From Geosiphon pyriformis (taxonomy: Eukaryota; Glomeromycota; Glomeromycetes; Archaeosporales; Geosiphonaceae): a stretch of DNA of 64,000 nucleotides. Positions 35,130 to 47,620 of this stretch are shown piece by piece. Both the position numbers and the translations under genes were made by a program. The notes beneath the pieces are model-generated. The model made no database searches. It was not told where the DNA came from and saw nothing but the letters and a program-made list of their open reading frames with translations. How positions within the stretch are numbered: position 1 is the stretch's first letter; each line of letters starts with the position of its first letter. Location: NCBI GenBank assembly GCA_016748015.1, contig JAAOMT010000134.1, positions 1,570,657 to 1,634,656 of the forward strand, written 5' to 3'.

Positions 35130-36800
35130 ATATTGATTAATTATTACTTGTTTTTTAGAATTTTTCTTTATTTTTTCGTATTTATAATATTTTTTTTTAG
35201 TAAATTTTGGTTTTTTATATTAAAATTTTTTTTTGTTAATTGTTTTTCAAATTTAATTATCTTTTTTAATGCTTTATATGCTTTTGTAATTGTAATTAAA
35301 GCAGATAAAAATTCTTTTAATTCTTGTTCTAAGTTATTAATTATATTAGTTTCAATTTGAGTATTAACTAAAATCATATCTACAATTTTATTATTATTAA
35401 AAATATTTTCAGTTGTCAATAATTTATTAACTACTATAATATAATTTTTAAAATTTTTGACCAATTGTTAGATATATTTATAGCAATTAATGTTTCGGAT
35501 TTTTGAATTTCTAATTCTTAATTATAGAAAAAAATATTTGTTTTTTGCCAACAGTTTTGAATTATAATAGGTGTTACTTGAAATTATGATTGAATAACAT
35601 AATTAATTGTTTGCTTTATGTTTAATTTATTTTTAAAAAATAAATTAATATTAGATAAAATTATATAATATATATTATTTAACTATTTAATATTAATTTT
35701 TTGTTCAAATTAATATAAACACGTATAAAAAGTGCATAATTCACACTTAGTTTAGATTACTTAGTCTGATTTTGTGTGCTAAATGACATTTGGATCTTAC
35801 TTATTAAGCATTAATAAAAAAAAATGTAAAATATATTGATAATATAAGTATTTATATTTGTCTTTAAAAATTTTGATAATATTAACATCTATTGATTGAA
35901 AATATAATATAGTATTTAAAAGAAAATAGTGCAAAATAATATTGGTTAATTGGAATGAATTTTTTCTGATTTGAATATAATAAGAAATTATATTATTAAT
36001 TAAAAGTAATATATGCTAATTTTGAATTTAAAAGTTTTTATTTATATATTTAAGTCATGCTTTCTATATATTTGAGTACATCTATGCTTTGAAACTGAAT
36101 TTGCAAATTACAAATAGGTTAAAAATATTAATTTTTTTAAAATATCTTGAATTTTTTGTATATCTAATTACTAAAAGTTGCAATTTATAAGATTTAATTA
36201 AATTTGTAGCAAAAAAAATTATAATTCAAGATTTATTCTATAAAAAACCCAATTAATTTAATATAATAATAATAATTAGTAAATTTAATATATTAATTTT
36301 TTTTGTATCTCAATATTTTACAAGTGTTTAATTTAGTTTTATACAAAAAAATAATTCTGTTTTATTAGTATTATATATGTTAGCAAAATCAAATTCAGGG
36401 TTTTTAATTTTTTTATTCTTTTAATTAATACATTTTTTGTTTTATTATAAAATTAATAAACACATAACTGGTTTCATTTTTTGAATTTTTGAATTTATCT
36501 ATTTAAAAATTGCATTTTATTTTTATGTATACCAAAAAATTTGGCAAAATTTTTTTTAATTAATTAATTATTAAATTTAATAGTGGTTGTAATTACTTGT
36601 TTTACTTAATAATTTAAAGCTTAATCTAATAATAGAAATTTAATATTTTTATGTTAAATAGATTTTTCTAAGATTTTATCAATTTTAATATTTAATTCCT
36701 TTGTATATTCTTTAATTATTTTGAAAACAGTTAAATAAAAAATATAAAGTTCTGAATATTTATGATTGAAATAAGCCACAATATTATTATGTTTCATATT
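35130..36800 (-). pseudogene. Fossil pogo/Tigger-like DDE transposase
   Basis: Minus-strand translation across frames gives, in order: a CENP-B-type helix-turn-helix with WALN-like, VKQVITT and FGIHKNKMQF; IYNTNKTELFF (family YNTDETGLFF, first catalytic Asp lost); LLVIRYTKNSRYFKKINI; NLFVICKFSFKA; LLLINNIISYY (family DN-SSH); and NYVIQS-FQVTPIIIQNCW near the C-terminus. The C-terminal tail (35464-35168) is a Glu/Lys-rich frame. Substitutions are overwhelmingly toward A/T. A LINE tail (35714-35832) interrupts it. Family: Tc1/mariner superfamily, pogo/Fot1 group. Confidence 0.75.
35714..35832 (+). repeat. Dead-on-arrival LINE 3' tail
   Basis: About 120 bp matching the 3' end of LINE H (45770-45870): AAAGTGCATAATTCACACTT, then CATTTGGATCTTACT and an A-rich end. 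It lacks coding sequence, so it is a severely 5'-truncated insertion, placed inside the pogo relic. Confidence 0.65.
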
Positions 36801-37439
36801 TTAAAATATTAACAATTTTTTTTATGAAAAACATTATTAACTGCTACTTATTTTTGTTTTTTGAATAAAAATTTTAATATTATAATAATTTAGCAAGTCT
36901 ATTAGAAAATGTGTTTATAATAATAATATTAAATTTGGTTTTAACAAGCCTAAATTGAAATACAATAAAAGCTAAGTGACTGTATATAAAAATAAACAAG
37001 ATTAAAAAAAGTAAGTTCAATATAAATTAATTTAAAAAAAAATTAAAATAAAATCAATTTAATACATTTTAACTTTTTTTTTAATTACTAATTAACATTT
37101 AATACATAATATTTATTTTTATATGAAGATAAATTTCAAATAAATGTTTGATACAATTATGTTTTTGTTCTTTTATAAATTGTTTTTATATAAAAAAAAA
37201 ATTGTTAATTAATTAATTAATTTTATAAAAAAATATTTTTTGTAAAAAATTGTTTTTTTATTAAAGAGATCTGACTATAATTAGTTATTTTATGCTATTA
37301 TTAATTATTTTGTGTTATTTTATATTATTATATATTATTTTACATTATTTTATATTGTTTTATATTATTTTATATTATTTTGTGTTTTTATATAGTAATC
37401 ACGTTTTTTCAATAATTTTTAATTGGTTTTTTTACTCAG
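36801..37439. repeat. AT-rich spacer with short tandem repeat
   Basis: No coding signal recognised. At about 37285-37395 a roughly 10-bp unit of the type ATTATTTTAT is repeated about ten times with small changes. Confidence 0.5.
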
Positions 37440-38500
37440 ATAATAATATTAACAAAATTTTATAAATTATAAATATTTATGCTTATTTAAAATATAAAGT
37501 AAAATTTTATGTATATTTTTAATATTTTATAATAGTTTGTTAATATTTATTCTAATTATATGAATTATATTTTTTTCAATAAGAATAAATTACTTAGAAG
37601 CCAAAAAATCAGCTTAATTTTGATTATTAAATTTTATTATAGCTTTCTATTATAATTTTATTAATTATATTTTAATTAATTTAATAATACTATATTTAAT
37701 TAATACAATACATTATTTTTATTAATATTTTTATTAATATTTTTATTAAAATTTTTTTAATTACTATAGCTTAATTTATATAATTGTTTACTAGATATTT
37801 TAAATTATTATTTATATTTATTTTGTTGCTTTTTACTAAATTAACTATCTTAATTATATTAGATTTAAATATAAAAATAGCATAAATAATTTTACCAAAT
37901 TTTGAAAAAGTAGAAATTTCTTTAAAACTATTAATATTTAAAAACAATTTCTTAACAGTTTTTATTTTTTTTTAAGATAACTTTTAATGATAACTAAAAG
38001 ATTAATATTTAAAACAAATAACTTATAAACAAAAATATTAACCAGAATTTTTTTTAAAAGAAAAAAAAAGAGGTAATATTATCTAAAATATTATTATTTT
38101 TATTATTACTAATACCAAAATTAATTTTATTAAAAGGGTTTTCAAGAACATGCTTAGTCATAACTTTTAACTTTTTGAAAGTCGAATTTATGTCTTTAAA
38201 ATTAAGATTATTTTTACTAATAAGTTAAAAACTGGTTTTTTTATTAAATATTTTTTTTATGTTTATATTTTTTAATTCTATAGTGTTTTCGGTATCTAAA
38301 CCAATTAATTTGCCAATTAAGTAAACACTAAAAAGTATAAAAATACCAATATTAATATTAAGTTTTTTTAAAACTTTATTTTTTTATTTTTTTTTAGCAG
38401 CTAAATTTATAGTAACTAAATTAATACCAAACTTTTTTTTAACCTTTTTTATAATAAAATTACTGATATTATTGGTGGTTTTGAATTTAAAAAAAATAGT
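37440..38500 (-). pseudogene. Fossil LINE ORF1, saturated with A/T
   Basis: The minus strand gives KLIGLDTENTIELKNINI, KLKVMTKHVLENPFNKINF, KKLFLNINSFKEISTFSKFG and FILIEKNIIHIIR, which align in order with the LINE H ORF1 (KLFSKINGF, FTFSKFAG, ILIGKNAVHVAR, YKALLYIL). Gly, Ala, Val, Thr and Asp are systematically replaced by Lys, Asn, Ile and Leu-type codons, as expected from C-to-T and G-to-A decay. Confidence 0.75.
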
Positions 38501-39110
38501 ATAAAAGTATTTAATTGAATAATAAAATATAAAAAAAAACAAAAAAATCTTTTTTAAAAAATTTAACTCTTTATAAAATTTGAAATATATAAAAAAAAAA
38601 AGTTTTTTTATATTTTTTTATAAATATTATTGTTATTACTTATAAAAATTACAATATATAATAAAAAAATCATTATTAAAATTATGCAAAAAAAGTTATA
38701 TTATTATATTTAATTAACAAAATTAAATAACAAATAGAAAAAAATATAACATAATTTAATTGATTAAATAAATTAAATATAAAATTTTTTTGATAAATTA
38801 AAAATTATTAATAAAAATTAAAGATTAGTACATGTAATTTAATAATAACAAATTTTATTATGTTTTAAAATTTTTATATATTTTTATATATATAATCTAA
38901 TATTTTAGATTTATAATTATTATTTAAAAATAATTACTAAGAAATATAATTAATTAATCTGTTTTTGATTATGTTAATTATAATCATAATTAATATTATT
39001 AATATGTAATTAAAAATTTAAATCAAATTATTTAAATTTGATTATTTAATAGTTTATAAAATAATAATATATTAAGTTTATAATTAATTTAATTAATTTA
39101 ATATATTTAA
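38501..39110. other. AT-rich spacer, nothing recognised
   Basis: Very AT-rich, no open frame of note, no tail or LTR block I could align. Confidence 0.5.
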
Positions 39111-39184
39111 ATGGGTTTAAAAAGGAAAAACTTCTTTCTTTCCTTCATCCTAAATTCCTAAAAAAGAGTCAAAAGTTTTTTGAA

Positions 39185-41062
39185 AGAAGTTTTTTACAAT
39201 TCAGTATGATAAATTTAAACCCTTTATTCTTGACTATGAGGCCACTATTGGCTGTAGTATTGCTGTCATAAAGAAGGCTGCTAAAGTTTCTGGTTTTAGT
39301 AATGACTTTAGACCTGTTCTTTTGAGAAAAAAAAGAAAGGGTGGTGTTTTAAAAGAAGGTTCTGATAATGGGAATGTTGGTTCTAAGGTTTAAAATAGTC
39401 ACTCATGAAATTTAGAGACTGGTGACACCACTAAGTCTAACAGTATTGATATGGAGAAGGAATGTCTGATAGAAGAAACCAGTTTTGATTATGGTGAAGA
39501 CAGTGCTCTTGCTGGAAGGGATTCTAATTAGACACCTACTGGTTCGAAAGTCAAAAACCAAAAAAGCATTAGGCAAGCCATTGGATAAGATTAATTTTTC
39601 ATTAAGCAAGTTAATGATAATATTTTCTTGGATGCTCCATTAGAACTCCTCCCATCTCTCAAGAATCTGGTCAACATTTCTGTTTGTAAATCTTTTGCTT
39701 TGGATATTGGGTTGGACAATGTGGTTGGGAAATCCTCTCAGAAAAAGCTTGCAGTAGTCAGAAAGTTGTTTTCAAAAATTAATGGTTTTGGGAGAGCTTT
39801 TACCTTCTCAAAATTTGCTGGGATCATCAAAGCAACATTTACTTCCGAATTGAGTTTGACACAGACTTCAAAAAAGGCTAAAGAAGCAAAGATTTTGGTA
39901 AATGTTAATCTTAAAAAATTATCTGAATGTTCAAATCTGGGCTGTAGTGTTGAAAAAAATTCCAATTAGAACACCAACAGAGGCTGTGTGTGCTGTGCTA
40001 TCCAAATTCAGGTTAATTAAGTCGATCAAAATGCAATTGGTGGGGCTCTGGCAAAAAGCAGTGGTTGAATTTGAACAGGTTGATCATGCTGATTTGGTCA
40101 CAGCAAAATGATCTATCCTGATTGGGAAAAATGCAGTGCATGTTGCTAGATCTGATGTGGATAAAGAATCATGGGATGTGCAAGATGTTTACAAAGCTCT
40201 TTTGTACATCCTGCCAATGGGAACCAATGCACATGATATTTGGGATTATGTTGCTTTAATAGATGGGAAAACTTGTGTAATTGACTATTATCCAGTTTCT
40301 TATGCCTGGGCCAGATACATTACTGTTTGTTTTGATTCTGTTGAGTCTTTGAATGCTGTCATAGAGACCACACCTGTTCTAAAAGGAGCCAATCTGTGCT
40401 GGTTTTGTCTTGTTTCAGCCAAGTGTGCTGAGTATGGAAAAATGGGCCACACATCATTAGTTTGTCCTCTTGGTGGGAAAAAAAATGTTTCTTCTGGTGC
40501 TTTATTACAGAAAACTCTTTCAAATTTGGATAAAAGTAGGCTGGCTGCCATATATGCCAAATGCTTAGCTCCAGTTGCTCATCCTGTTTTTTTTGGTAGT
40601 GTCTTATAAGCACAAATTACTAGTGGTTCCTCCTTTCATCCTCCTTCTGTTCAGAATATTTTGATAAATGCTGGTTCCTCTTTGGAGATGAAGCCTATTC
40701 TGCTAGTGCCTTTGGAATTGAATGATAGGTTTGCCACTCTTGAGTGCAGTCTTGCCAGCCTCGCAGAGTGTGTGGACAAGCTGGCTAAGTTGAATACATC
40801 TGGGCCAATAGTTTCTCAGCTTAACTCTAGATGTCAGTCATTGATAACCCCTTCATTACAGAATCAAGGGGTGAATATAGTAATGAGTAAGAGTTTGGAT
40901 GTGGCTGCTGGTGATAAGACTGTTGTGGGAGTGGTGGTTTTTGATCCCTCAGTTATTTTAAAATTGGAGAAAACTTTGAACAATCTTTCAATCATAGTTA
41001 TGAGTCTTTTGGCTAAAATAAACAATACTAGTTTGGTTTCTGCCCCTCTTCTTTATCAATGA
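39185..41062 (+). pseudogene. ORF1 of LINE H (nucleic-acid binding)
   Basis: Segments FRPVLLRKKRKGG, NISVCKSFALDIGLD, KLFSKINGFG and NAVHVARSDVDKESW occur in sequence, with frameshifts near 39590 and 39960. The zinc knuckle reads CAEYGKMGHTSLVC; the second Cys of CCHC is Tyr. A C-terminal helical region (LNDRFATLECSLASLAECVDKL) may be a coiled coil. The stop TGA at 41060-41062 overlaps the ORF2 ATG. Confidence 0.75.
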
Positions 41063-44000
41063 GTGATAAGGTTTGGAAAGTTGCCACTTGCAACATTAGG
41101 AAGATGAACAATTCTGCTAAGTAGAGAAATATAATTTGTTGGCATAAGGAAATAAACAATTTGATTTTCATTGTTACTAAGACTAAGTTAAAAGATACGG
41201 TTCATCCATAAATCACAAACAAGTTTGATGGTGTTCGTATTTTTACTTCTGGTGCTAATTCTGGTTATTTGGATTCTGATGTTGTCATTATTATAGATGT
41301 CTTTCTGGTTTGCCACACATGTAAAATTTCTGAGGTCCCTGGTCAGCTCCTTTCTGTTAAGCTATTTTTTAAAAATAAACTTTCTGTTTCTATTTTGAGA
41401 CTGTATGCTGGTGTCTCTTCTATGGTTCAATTCTTCCAAGCTGATGGTATTAATTTTTTTATTGCAAGGATGGTTAATGAGTCTTTTTTTGTTATCCTTG
41501 GTGGTGACTTTAAAGAAGATAGTTCTTGTAAGAATGCAAGTTTCAAAAAGTGTGTGAATTTGGAGCTAGTTAATTCTTTGGTCAGTAGTCCAGCTGTTAA
41601 GGAGCCTACTTGGACAAACTCTAGGGGTGTTATGAAGATGATTGACTTCATATTTGTTTCTCTGAATCTGGTAAATGCAATAGTACATCATGAAGTTTTG
41701 GATGTCAGTAAGCATTTTGACATGAATCACAAAGCTGTTTTCATGTCTGTGGATTTGAGTGGCCTTTTGGATACACAGTTGGCCTTTCTTCACAAACAAG
41801 CAAATAGAAATCAGTGGAAGTTCAATTTTAAAAATGCTAGTAAGAATAAGTGGAATGATTTTAAGCAAGTCATATTAGCCAATGCAGCAATGCTCTTGGA
41901 TGAGTTTACTGCAGCTTCAAGGTTCTCAGATTTGGATGCAATATAAGATGTTATTCATAAAGTTATGTATCTTTCAGCTAATGAGATTTTCAGCAAAAAA
42001 TGGTTTAAGAACCTTGATCATGTTTTCACCAAGGAATCTTTGAAGTTTCACAGATTAGAACTTTTGGTTTCAAAGATTGTTAGAACTTCTCATGAGGATG
42101 GTATTGTTAATTTTATTTCTCTTATAGGGTGTTGGTGCTCTTTGGACAATACTAAAGCTTCAGTTGTTCAAGATCTGATTGACTCTAATGTGAACTTTGA
42201 TCATGTTCATTCTGCTCTCTTTAGTGTTAGGAAATCTAATCGTGCTTTGAAACTTGCAGAATCTCTGAGGTTTAAGAAAGTGAATATCAGATCTGCCATT
42301 GATAAAAGGATGGATAGCTTTGAAACAAATAAAGGTCATACTATAAAAAGTGTATTGGAGCACTCATTTTACAAAGTGGTGCTTAACTATTTGGTTGTTG
42401 ATAATAAGCTGGTTTTGAAGTCTGATTTGATTAAGTCTAAAGTTAATACAATTATAGAAAGTTGGATTCAGAAGTGTTAGACAGTCTCTGATGTTTCTAG
42501 TAAATAGTGTCAACAGTATCAGCCTTTGGGATATGTTTTTAATGGAGCTTTTTCTGGTGTGATATGTTCGATTGAATTTGATGAATTTATTGGGGTGGTT
42601 TTTAATCTGTCTAATGGCAAAGCTGCTGGTCTCTTAGGTATCTCAAATAAACTTTGGAAACATTGTAATAGATCTGTTCTGGACATGCTTTTGTTGCTTC
42701 TGAATTCTTGTTTGTCTAGTAAATCTGTGCCCAGTTCTTGGAAAAAGGCTTGGGTATTGATGATTTCCAAACCATATGAATGGGAAGGTGTTTTGACGAA
42801 TACCTGCCCTATAGCCTTAATAGAAACAGCTTGCAAAATTCTTTCCAAGATTCTCTCTGATAGAATTTTTTCAGCTTGCAGTACTTTTGATGTTCTTTGA
42901 GAAAACAATTTTTTGGTTTTGAAGGGCATGTTAATTCAGTCTCCCATTTTCACAATAAGATCAGTCATTGAAGATGCTTTGGAAAAAAATCAGAAGATCT
43001 GACTGGTGTTGCAGGACATGTGGAAAGCATATGATTTGGTTGGCTGGAAACATCTTAAAAAAAGTTTGGTTAGGATCAAAATGTGTGACAAATTCATTCA
43101 ATTTTTTGGTAGTATTCATAAGGATTGTACTAACCGAGTTATGACAAATTTTGGCTTGTCAGATGGTTATTGTGTACATGACGGTCTGGACCAGGAAAAA
43201 ATTTTTTCCTCCTTCTGTAGCATATATTTTATGATCCTCTGTTGTGTAAAGTCAAGTGTCAGAAAAGTATGTGTGGGTACAGAATTAATTCTTACTTTAT
43301 TTCTAGGAGTGGTCACACTGAATCTCAGACTGGAATTTCTTCTTTTCTTGCTGCTAGCACTTTTGTTGATAATACTATTTGGGTTGGTAGCAGTTAGAGC
43401 GCTACTCAACACATTTTTAATATTGCTAGTGAGTTTTTTCAGATCAATAACATTTCAATTAACAATAATAAAACAGTGGCCATCCTCATTAATAGCAGAA
43501 TTAGCAATTTTTTTCTTTTTATTAGTAGTTCGCCCATCTCTATTGCCAAAAAGAGGGAATCTCATTAGTATTTGGGTATTTTTTTTTCAATTGAGGGTCT
43601 TTTGAAGCCTAGTTTGGTTAAGACACATTTGGATGTTTGTTTTTTTACCAATATGGTTCTAAGAAAAGCTGTGTTGGATAAACAGTTCTTGTATTTGGTT
43701 TCAGCAGTTTTCCATCCTATTGTCAGTTATAGAACTCAGTTTAGCTTTATTCCTATTGGTGTGTACAATAAGTGAGATGCTCTAATTTGCAAAGGCTTGA
43801 AGCTGAAGTCTGGTCTGTCTCTTAACTTTCCTGGTAATACGATACACCACCCCTTATTTTATGGTCTAAAGTTCTTCTCACAAATTCAATCTGAAAGTAA
43901 AATTGCTTTACTTGTTAGCTTTGTGAACTCTGGTGGAATTTTGGGTCATTTGTTCTTTTACCAGTCATATAACTTACAAGTTTGGTGTTGGCATCCTGTT

Positions 44001-45734
44001 CATCTGTTGGTCTCTTCTGTTTGTACTCATATCAACATCTTTAATAATTTTCTGGCAGGTATGGTTCATATTTTTTTTGATTGTAATTTATTCCTGAGTG
44101 GCCCTCTGGCCAATTCTTTTCGATTTCATGGTGGTGTGCCTATGTCAGTTGTTCTGGGTGAATTAAGATTTGTCAGATTTCTCTCTTCTTTCTGACAGTA
44201 TGGTATTGCTTTTGTAGATCAACTTTGTGCTGTTTTTGATTGGTATGCCTTTAAGCATTGGAAAAAATTAGATCTCTGTGGCCCTGTTCTGGAGTGGTTC
44301 AAGCTGTCCACTGCATTTCTCAATAATGTGGCTTTGTCTTCAACTCAATCCTTGGCTGTGTGTAGTGATGATTTCTTGGACATTTTTGGGTCTTGTGACT
44401 TTGTGTTTGTTTGTGATCAGCTTTCGCAGATTGATGCTGGTATTTTATCTGTATACATGGATGGTTCATTAAAAAATCTGGGCACAGCTAGCTGTAGAGC
44501 TGGTGCTGCCACCTTTTTTAAGGACATTGGTTTGGGTTTGGGGGTTGGTGTGTTAGGTTTGATGTCTTTTACTCTGGCTAAATTACAAGCCATTGCATTG
44601 GTTCTAAAATGTGTTCCTTTATCTAGTTCTGTTCACTTTTTTTCAAATAATCAGTCTGCTTTGGATGCTTGCAAGTCAGAAATGGGTCTGGTGTGTTCTG
44701 ATTTTTGTAATCAATGTTGGATTGAGCATTGATATATCATTAATGTTATTCGTGATAAGAATTTGAGAGTTAGTTGGCACAAGGTAAAAGATTACTCTGG
44801 TATTTTGGGGAATGAGCATACTAACATGATTGCTGATGCCACTTCTCTTTCAGGTTGGCATCTTTCTCCTTATTTGGATGAACATTTTATTGTAGCAGAT
44901 TATGGTATAGTCTCTGGCAATTCTAGACACTTTGTTCATGATATTTATCATTCCATCTGTCATGCATGTTGGGAAGTTGGTTCTGGTTTGAGGTTTTTGG
45001 AGGGTAGTTTGCTTTCCAATATTGACTGGGTCCACTCTTTATTGGTGTGGCATCCTAATTTGCACATGGCCACTGGTTTTACCAGCTTGTCTTTAGCTAA
45101 TGCATGTATGTACTTTATAAAAGCTTTACATCATTGTTTGCCCATTGCTGTTCAGAAGTGCCATTATAGTAAACTTTATCCCAGTGTATTGTGCTTATAT
45201 TGTGGTGATATGGAGATATTAGATCATGTATTCTCTTGTAGAATTGATAAGTCTGCCCACTGTTGATTGTTGGACTCCCACATGAATTCTTGGAAAGCAC
45301 TTTTTGGCCTTGCTTATTTGTTTTCATGTGTGTTGCAACTGTTATTGTTCTGTATCTCTGATTCTTTTGTGTCTATAGCTCTCTTCAAGGGCTTTGTTTT
45401 TGATGGTTGGTTCCACAAAGCTGTTTCCATTTTTCATGATCTCAAAATCACTGATATGGAAGTTGTCAAATTTGTTCACTCTCTTAGTATGGCTTTTAGA
45501 AATAATATCTGGTTGGTTTACACTAAATACTGTGCTTATATAAAAAAAAATGGTTTGATTTTCATTGATGGTTTGGTACTTATCTCGGTTTCAGGCTTGG
45601 CTTCGGGGTTTTCTGCTGGTGTATTAAAACTGCTTGGTATTGCTGATGCTTTTGGTATACATTTTGGTTTTTGTAAATTTTGTTTATTTTTTAGTGGTAT
45701 TAGTGGCTTGATGTCAGTTTATATAGCTGTATAG
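41059..45734 (+). pseudogene. ORF2 of LINE H: endonuclease, RT, RNase H
   Basis: The N-terminal AP-endonuclease-like domain (41059-41780) has VATCNIRKMN, TKTKLK (family TETK, catalytic Glu lost) and LGGDFKED. RT (42500-43560) has NGKAAGLLGISNKLWK, the MWKAYDLVGW block and FVDNTIWV in place of FxDD. RNase H (44430-44860) has MDGS but AKLQA, FFSNNQ and HTNMIAD, so several catalytic residues are gone. CLYCGD...DHVFSC near 45195-45240 is a C-terminal zinc-like motif. One frameshift near 43230 and about ten stops. Confidence 0.82.
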
Positions 45735-45871
45735 TGTTGTTTTAATCGGCTCAAATGGCTGGTCACATGTAGAAAGTACATAATTCACACTTAGTTTAGA
45801 TTATTTCTCTAATGTATAGCATTAGACTATGTTTGGACCTCACTTGTTAAATAAAAAAATAAAAAAAAATG

Positions 45872-47530
45872 GTTTTAATATAATATGTAAATTTAATATA
45901 ATTTAGTTATATATACAAACTTTTTGTTAGCTTAAAAAAGTATTAATTTTATATTGAACCAATTTTTTTATAGTTTTATTATAAATAATTTGTTTTTTAA
46001 TATATATATTTTTTTCATTTTTTGGATTTTAAATATTTATTATTAATATCTAAGTTATGTTTTTTATTATAATTTTTTACATACTTATTATCAATATTTT
46101 TAGTTTTTTATTATTTTATATTTTTTAACAAATATATATTATTAAAATTTTATGTTTTATTTTTACAAATAAATTCTTAATTTTATTATTTAATCTTGTG
46201 TTTATTAAAAATATAGTTTTAATAATAATATTTAATTATGTTTTTTATAAACTTCTTAATTATTTTATTTTTATTTTTATAAATTAAACTTTTAAACATT
46301 ACATATTTTTAACAGTTAATTAATTATAAATTTGTTAAATTAATTTTAATTTTTGGTTCATTGTATTTTTTGTGTTTTTATAGAATTTAATTATTATTTT
46401 TATTCAAAAATAAATAGCAATAACAATACTCTTTTTTGTTTTAAATATTTTATTTACAATTTTTACTTTTTTAAATATTAAAATAATCCATATACTTACA
46501 TATATATTATAGTTTTTAATTATATATTATCTAATAAAAATATTATTGTTATTAAAAAATTATTAAATTTATGTTTTTTATTTAGTAATATTAATTTTAA
46601 AAAACAATATTAAGTTGTTTTATATGAATTTTGCTTTTTAAATATTATTGTTAAAATTATTATTGGTAATTTTATTTTTTTGTTTTGTTATTATAATTTT
46701 TTATTTTTTAAAGATTATAAATCTTTCTGTTTTAAAAATTAATACTTTATATAGTATTATATATTAATAAAATATTTATTTTTGTTATAAATATTAATTT
46801 TTTGATTATTTTATTTTTTTTATTTTATTTTTGTTAAAACTTTTATTAAGGTTTTATTTTAAAAAAAGTTGTTATTAATTATTTTGTTAATTTTATTTTA
46901 TATTAACAAGTTGTTTTTAAGATATTTGTACTTTTTTTATGATTGCTAATATTAGTTTTAAATTTAAGTTAAAATTTTTAAATTTTTAAATTTTAAATTT
47001 AGTATTAAACTTATTAATTTTTTGGTAATTTTAATTATATCTATTTAAAAATATGTATAAAAATTATAAAATAGAAACTAATTTGGTTATAATAAAATAT
47101 ACTATTAATAATTTTATTAATTTTTTAGATAATTTATTTAAAAATTTTGTTGGTCTTAAAGCTATAATAAAATTTGGTTAAATAAATAAAAATAAATACT
47201 GCTAATACATTTTTTTTGAGTAATTTTAACTATTAAATATTTAATAATATTATAACAAATAAGTAATTTTTATATTAAATATAGTATTAAAAAAACTAAA
47301 TTGTTTTTGAATAAGTTTATTTTTAATAATTAAAATTTGAATAGTTTTATTAATAAACTTAGTAAATTGAATTTGTTTTTAATTTAGTTTAATTAATGTT
47401 TTAATTAACTTAAATAATTAGCTATATATAAAAAACATATAATTTATATATTAATTTAAAACTTTTAATAAATTATATTAAATAATAATTAGATTATATT
47501 TTATTAAAATATAAAAAAAAATTTTGCTGT
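45872..47530 (+). repeat. AT desert with fossil LINE 3' end
   Basis: The end of this block (47400-47525) aligns with the 3' tail of LINE G: a ttaattaacttaaataatt block for the TTGATTGGCCAAGTGGC region, then ATTTAAAAC, TTAGATTA and an A-rich end. Upstream plus-strand frames (for example INKFIFNN near 47320) fit the ORF2 C-terminus weakly. The part before about 46900 was not resolved. Confidence 0.45.
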
Positions 47531-47539
47531 TTTTATTAT

Positions 47540-47620
47540 TATATTTTTTTTTTATTACAAGTTTAGCGAGTACAGCCCAATCACATTATATTTTTAAATA
47601 AACTAATAAATAAAAATAAA
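47540..47620 (-). repeat. LINE 3' tail fragment, minus strand
   Basis: A small GC spike, GCGAGTACAGCCCAATCAC, is the reverse complement of the GTGATTGGGCTTCACTC element in the LINE G tail (34417-34433), next to a T-run at 47545-47555 that would be the complement of its A tail. Confidence 0.45.

Larger units (their letters stand above)
39111..45871 (+). mobile_element. LINE H, nearly full-length non-LTR retrotransposon
   Basis: The coding region begins abruptly out of the AT desert near 39111 and ends in an A-rich tail (45849-45871). It has two ORFs overlapping by ATGA (41059-41062): ORF1 with a zinc knuckle, and ORF2 with endonuclease, RT, RNase H and a C-terminal zinc motif. About a dozen stops and a frameshift make it inactive. 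No target duplication was identified. It is far less AT-decayed than the flanking desert, hence younger. Confidence 0.85.

Noticed and set aside
37285-37395. CRISPR-like or satellite array
   Set aside because: The 10-bp AT units vary and have no spacers; simple low-complexity repeat in a decayed region.
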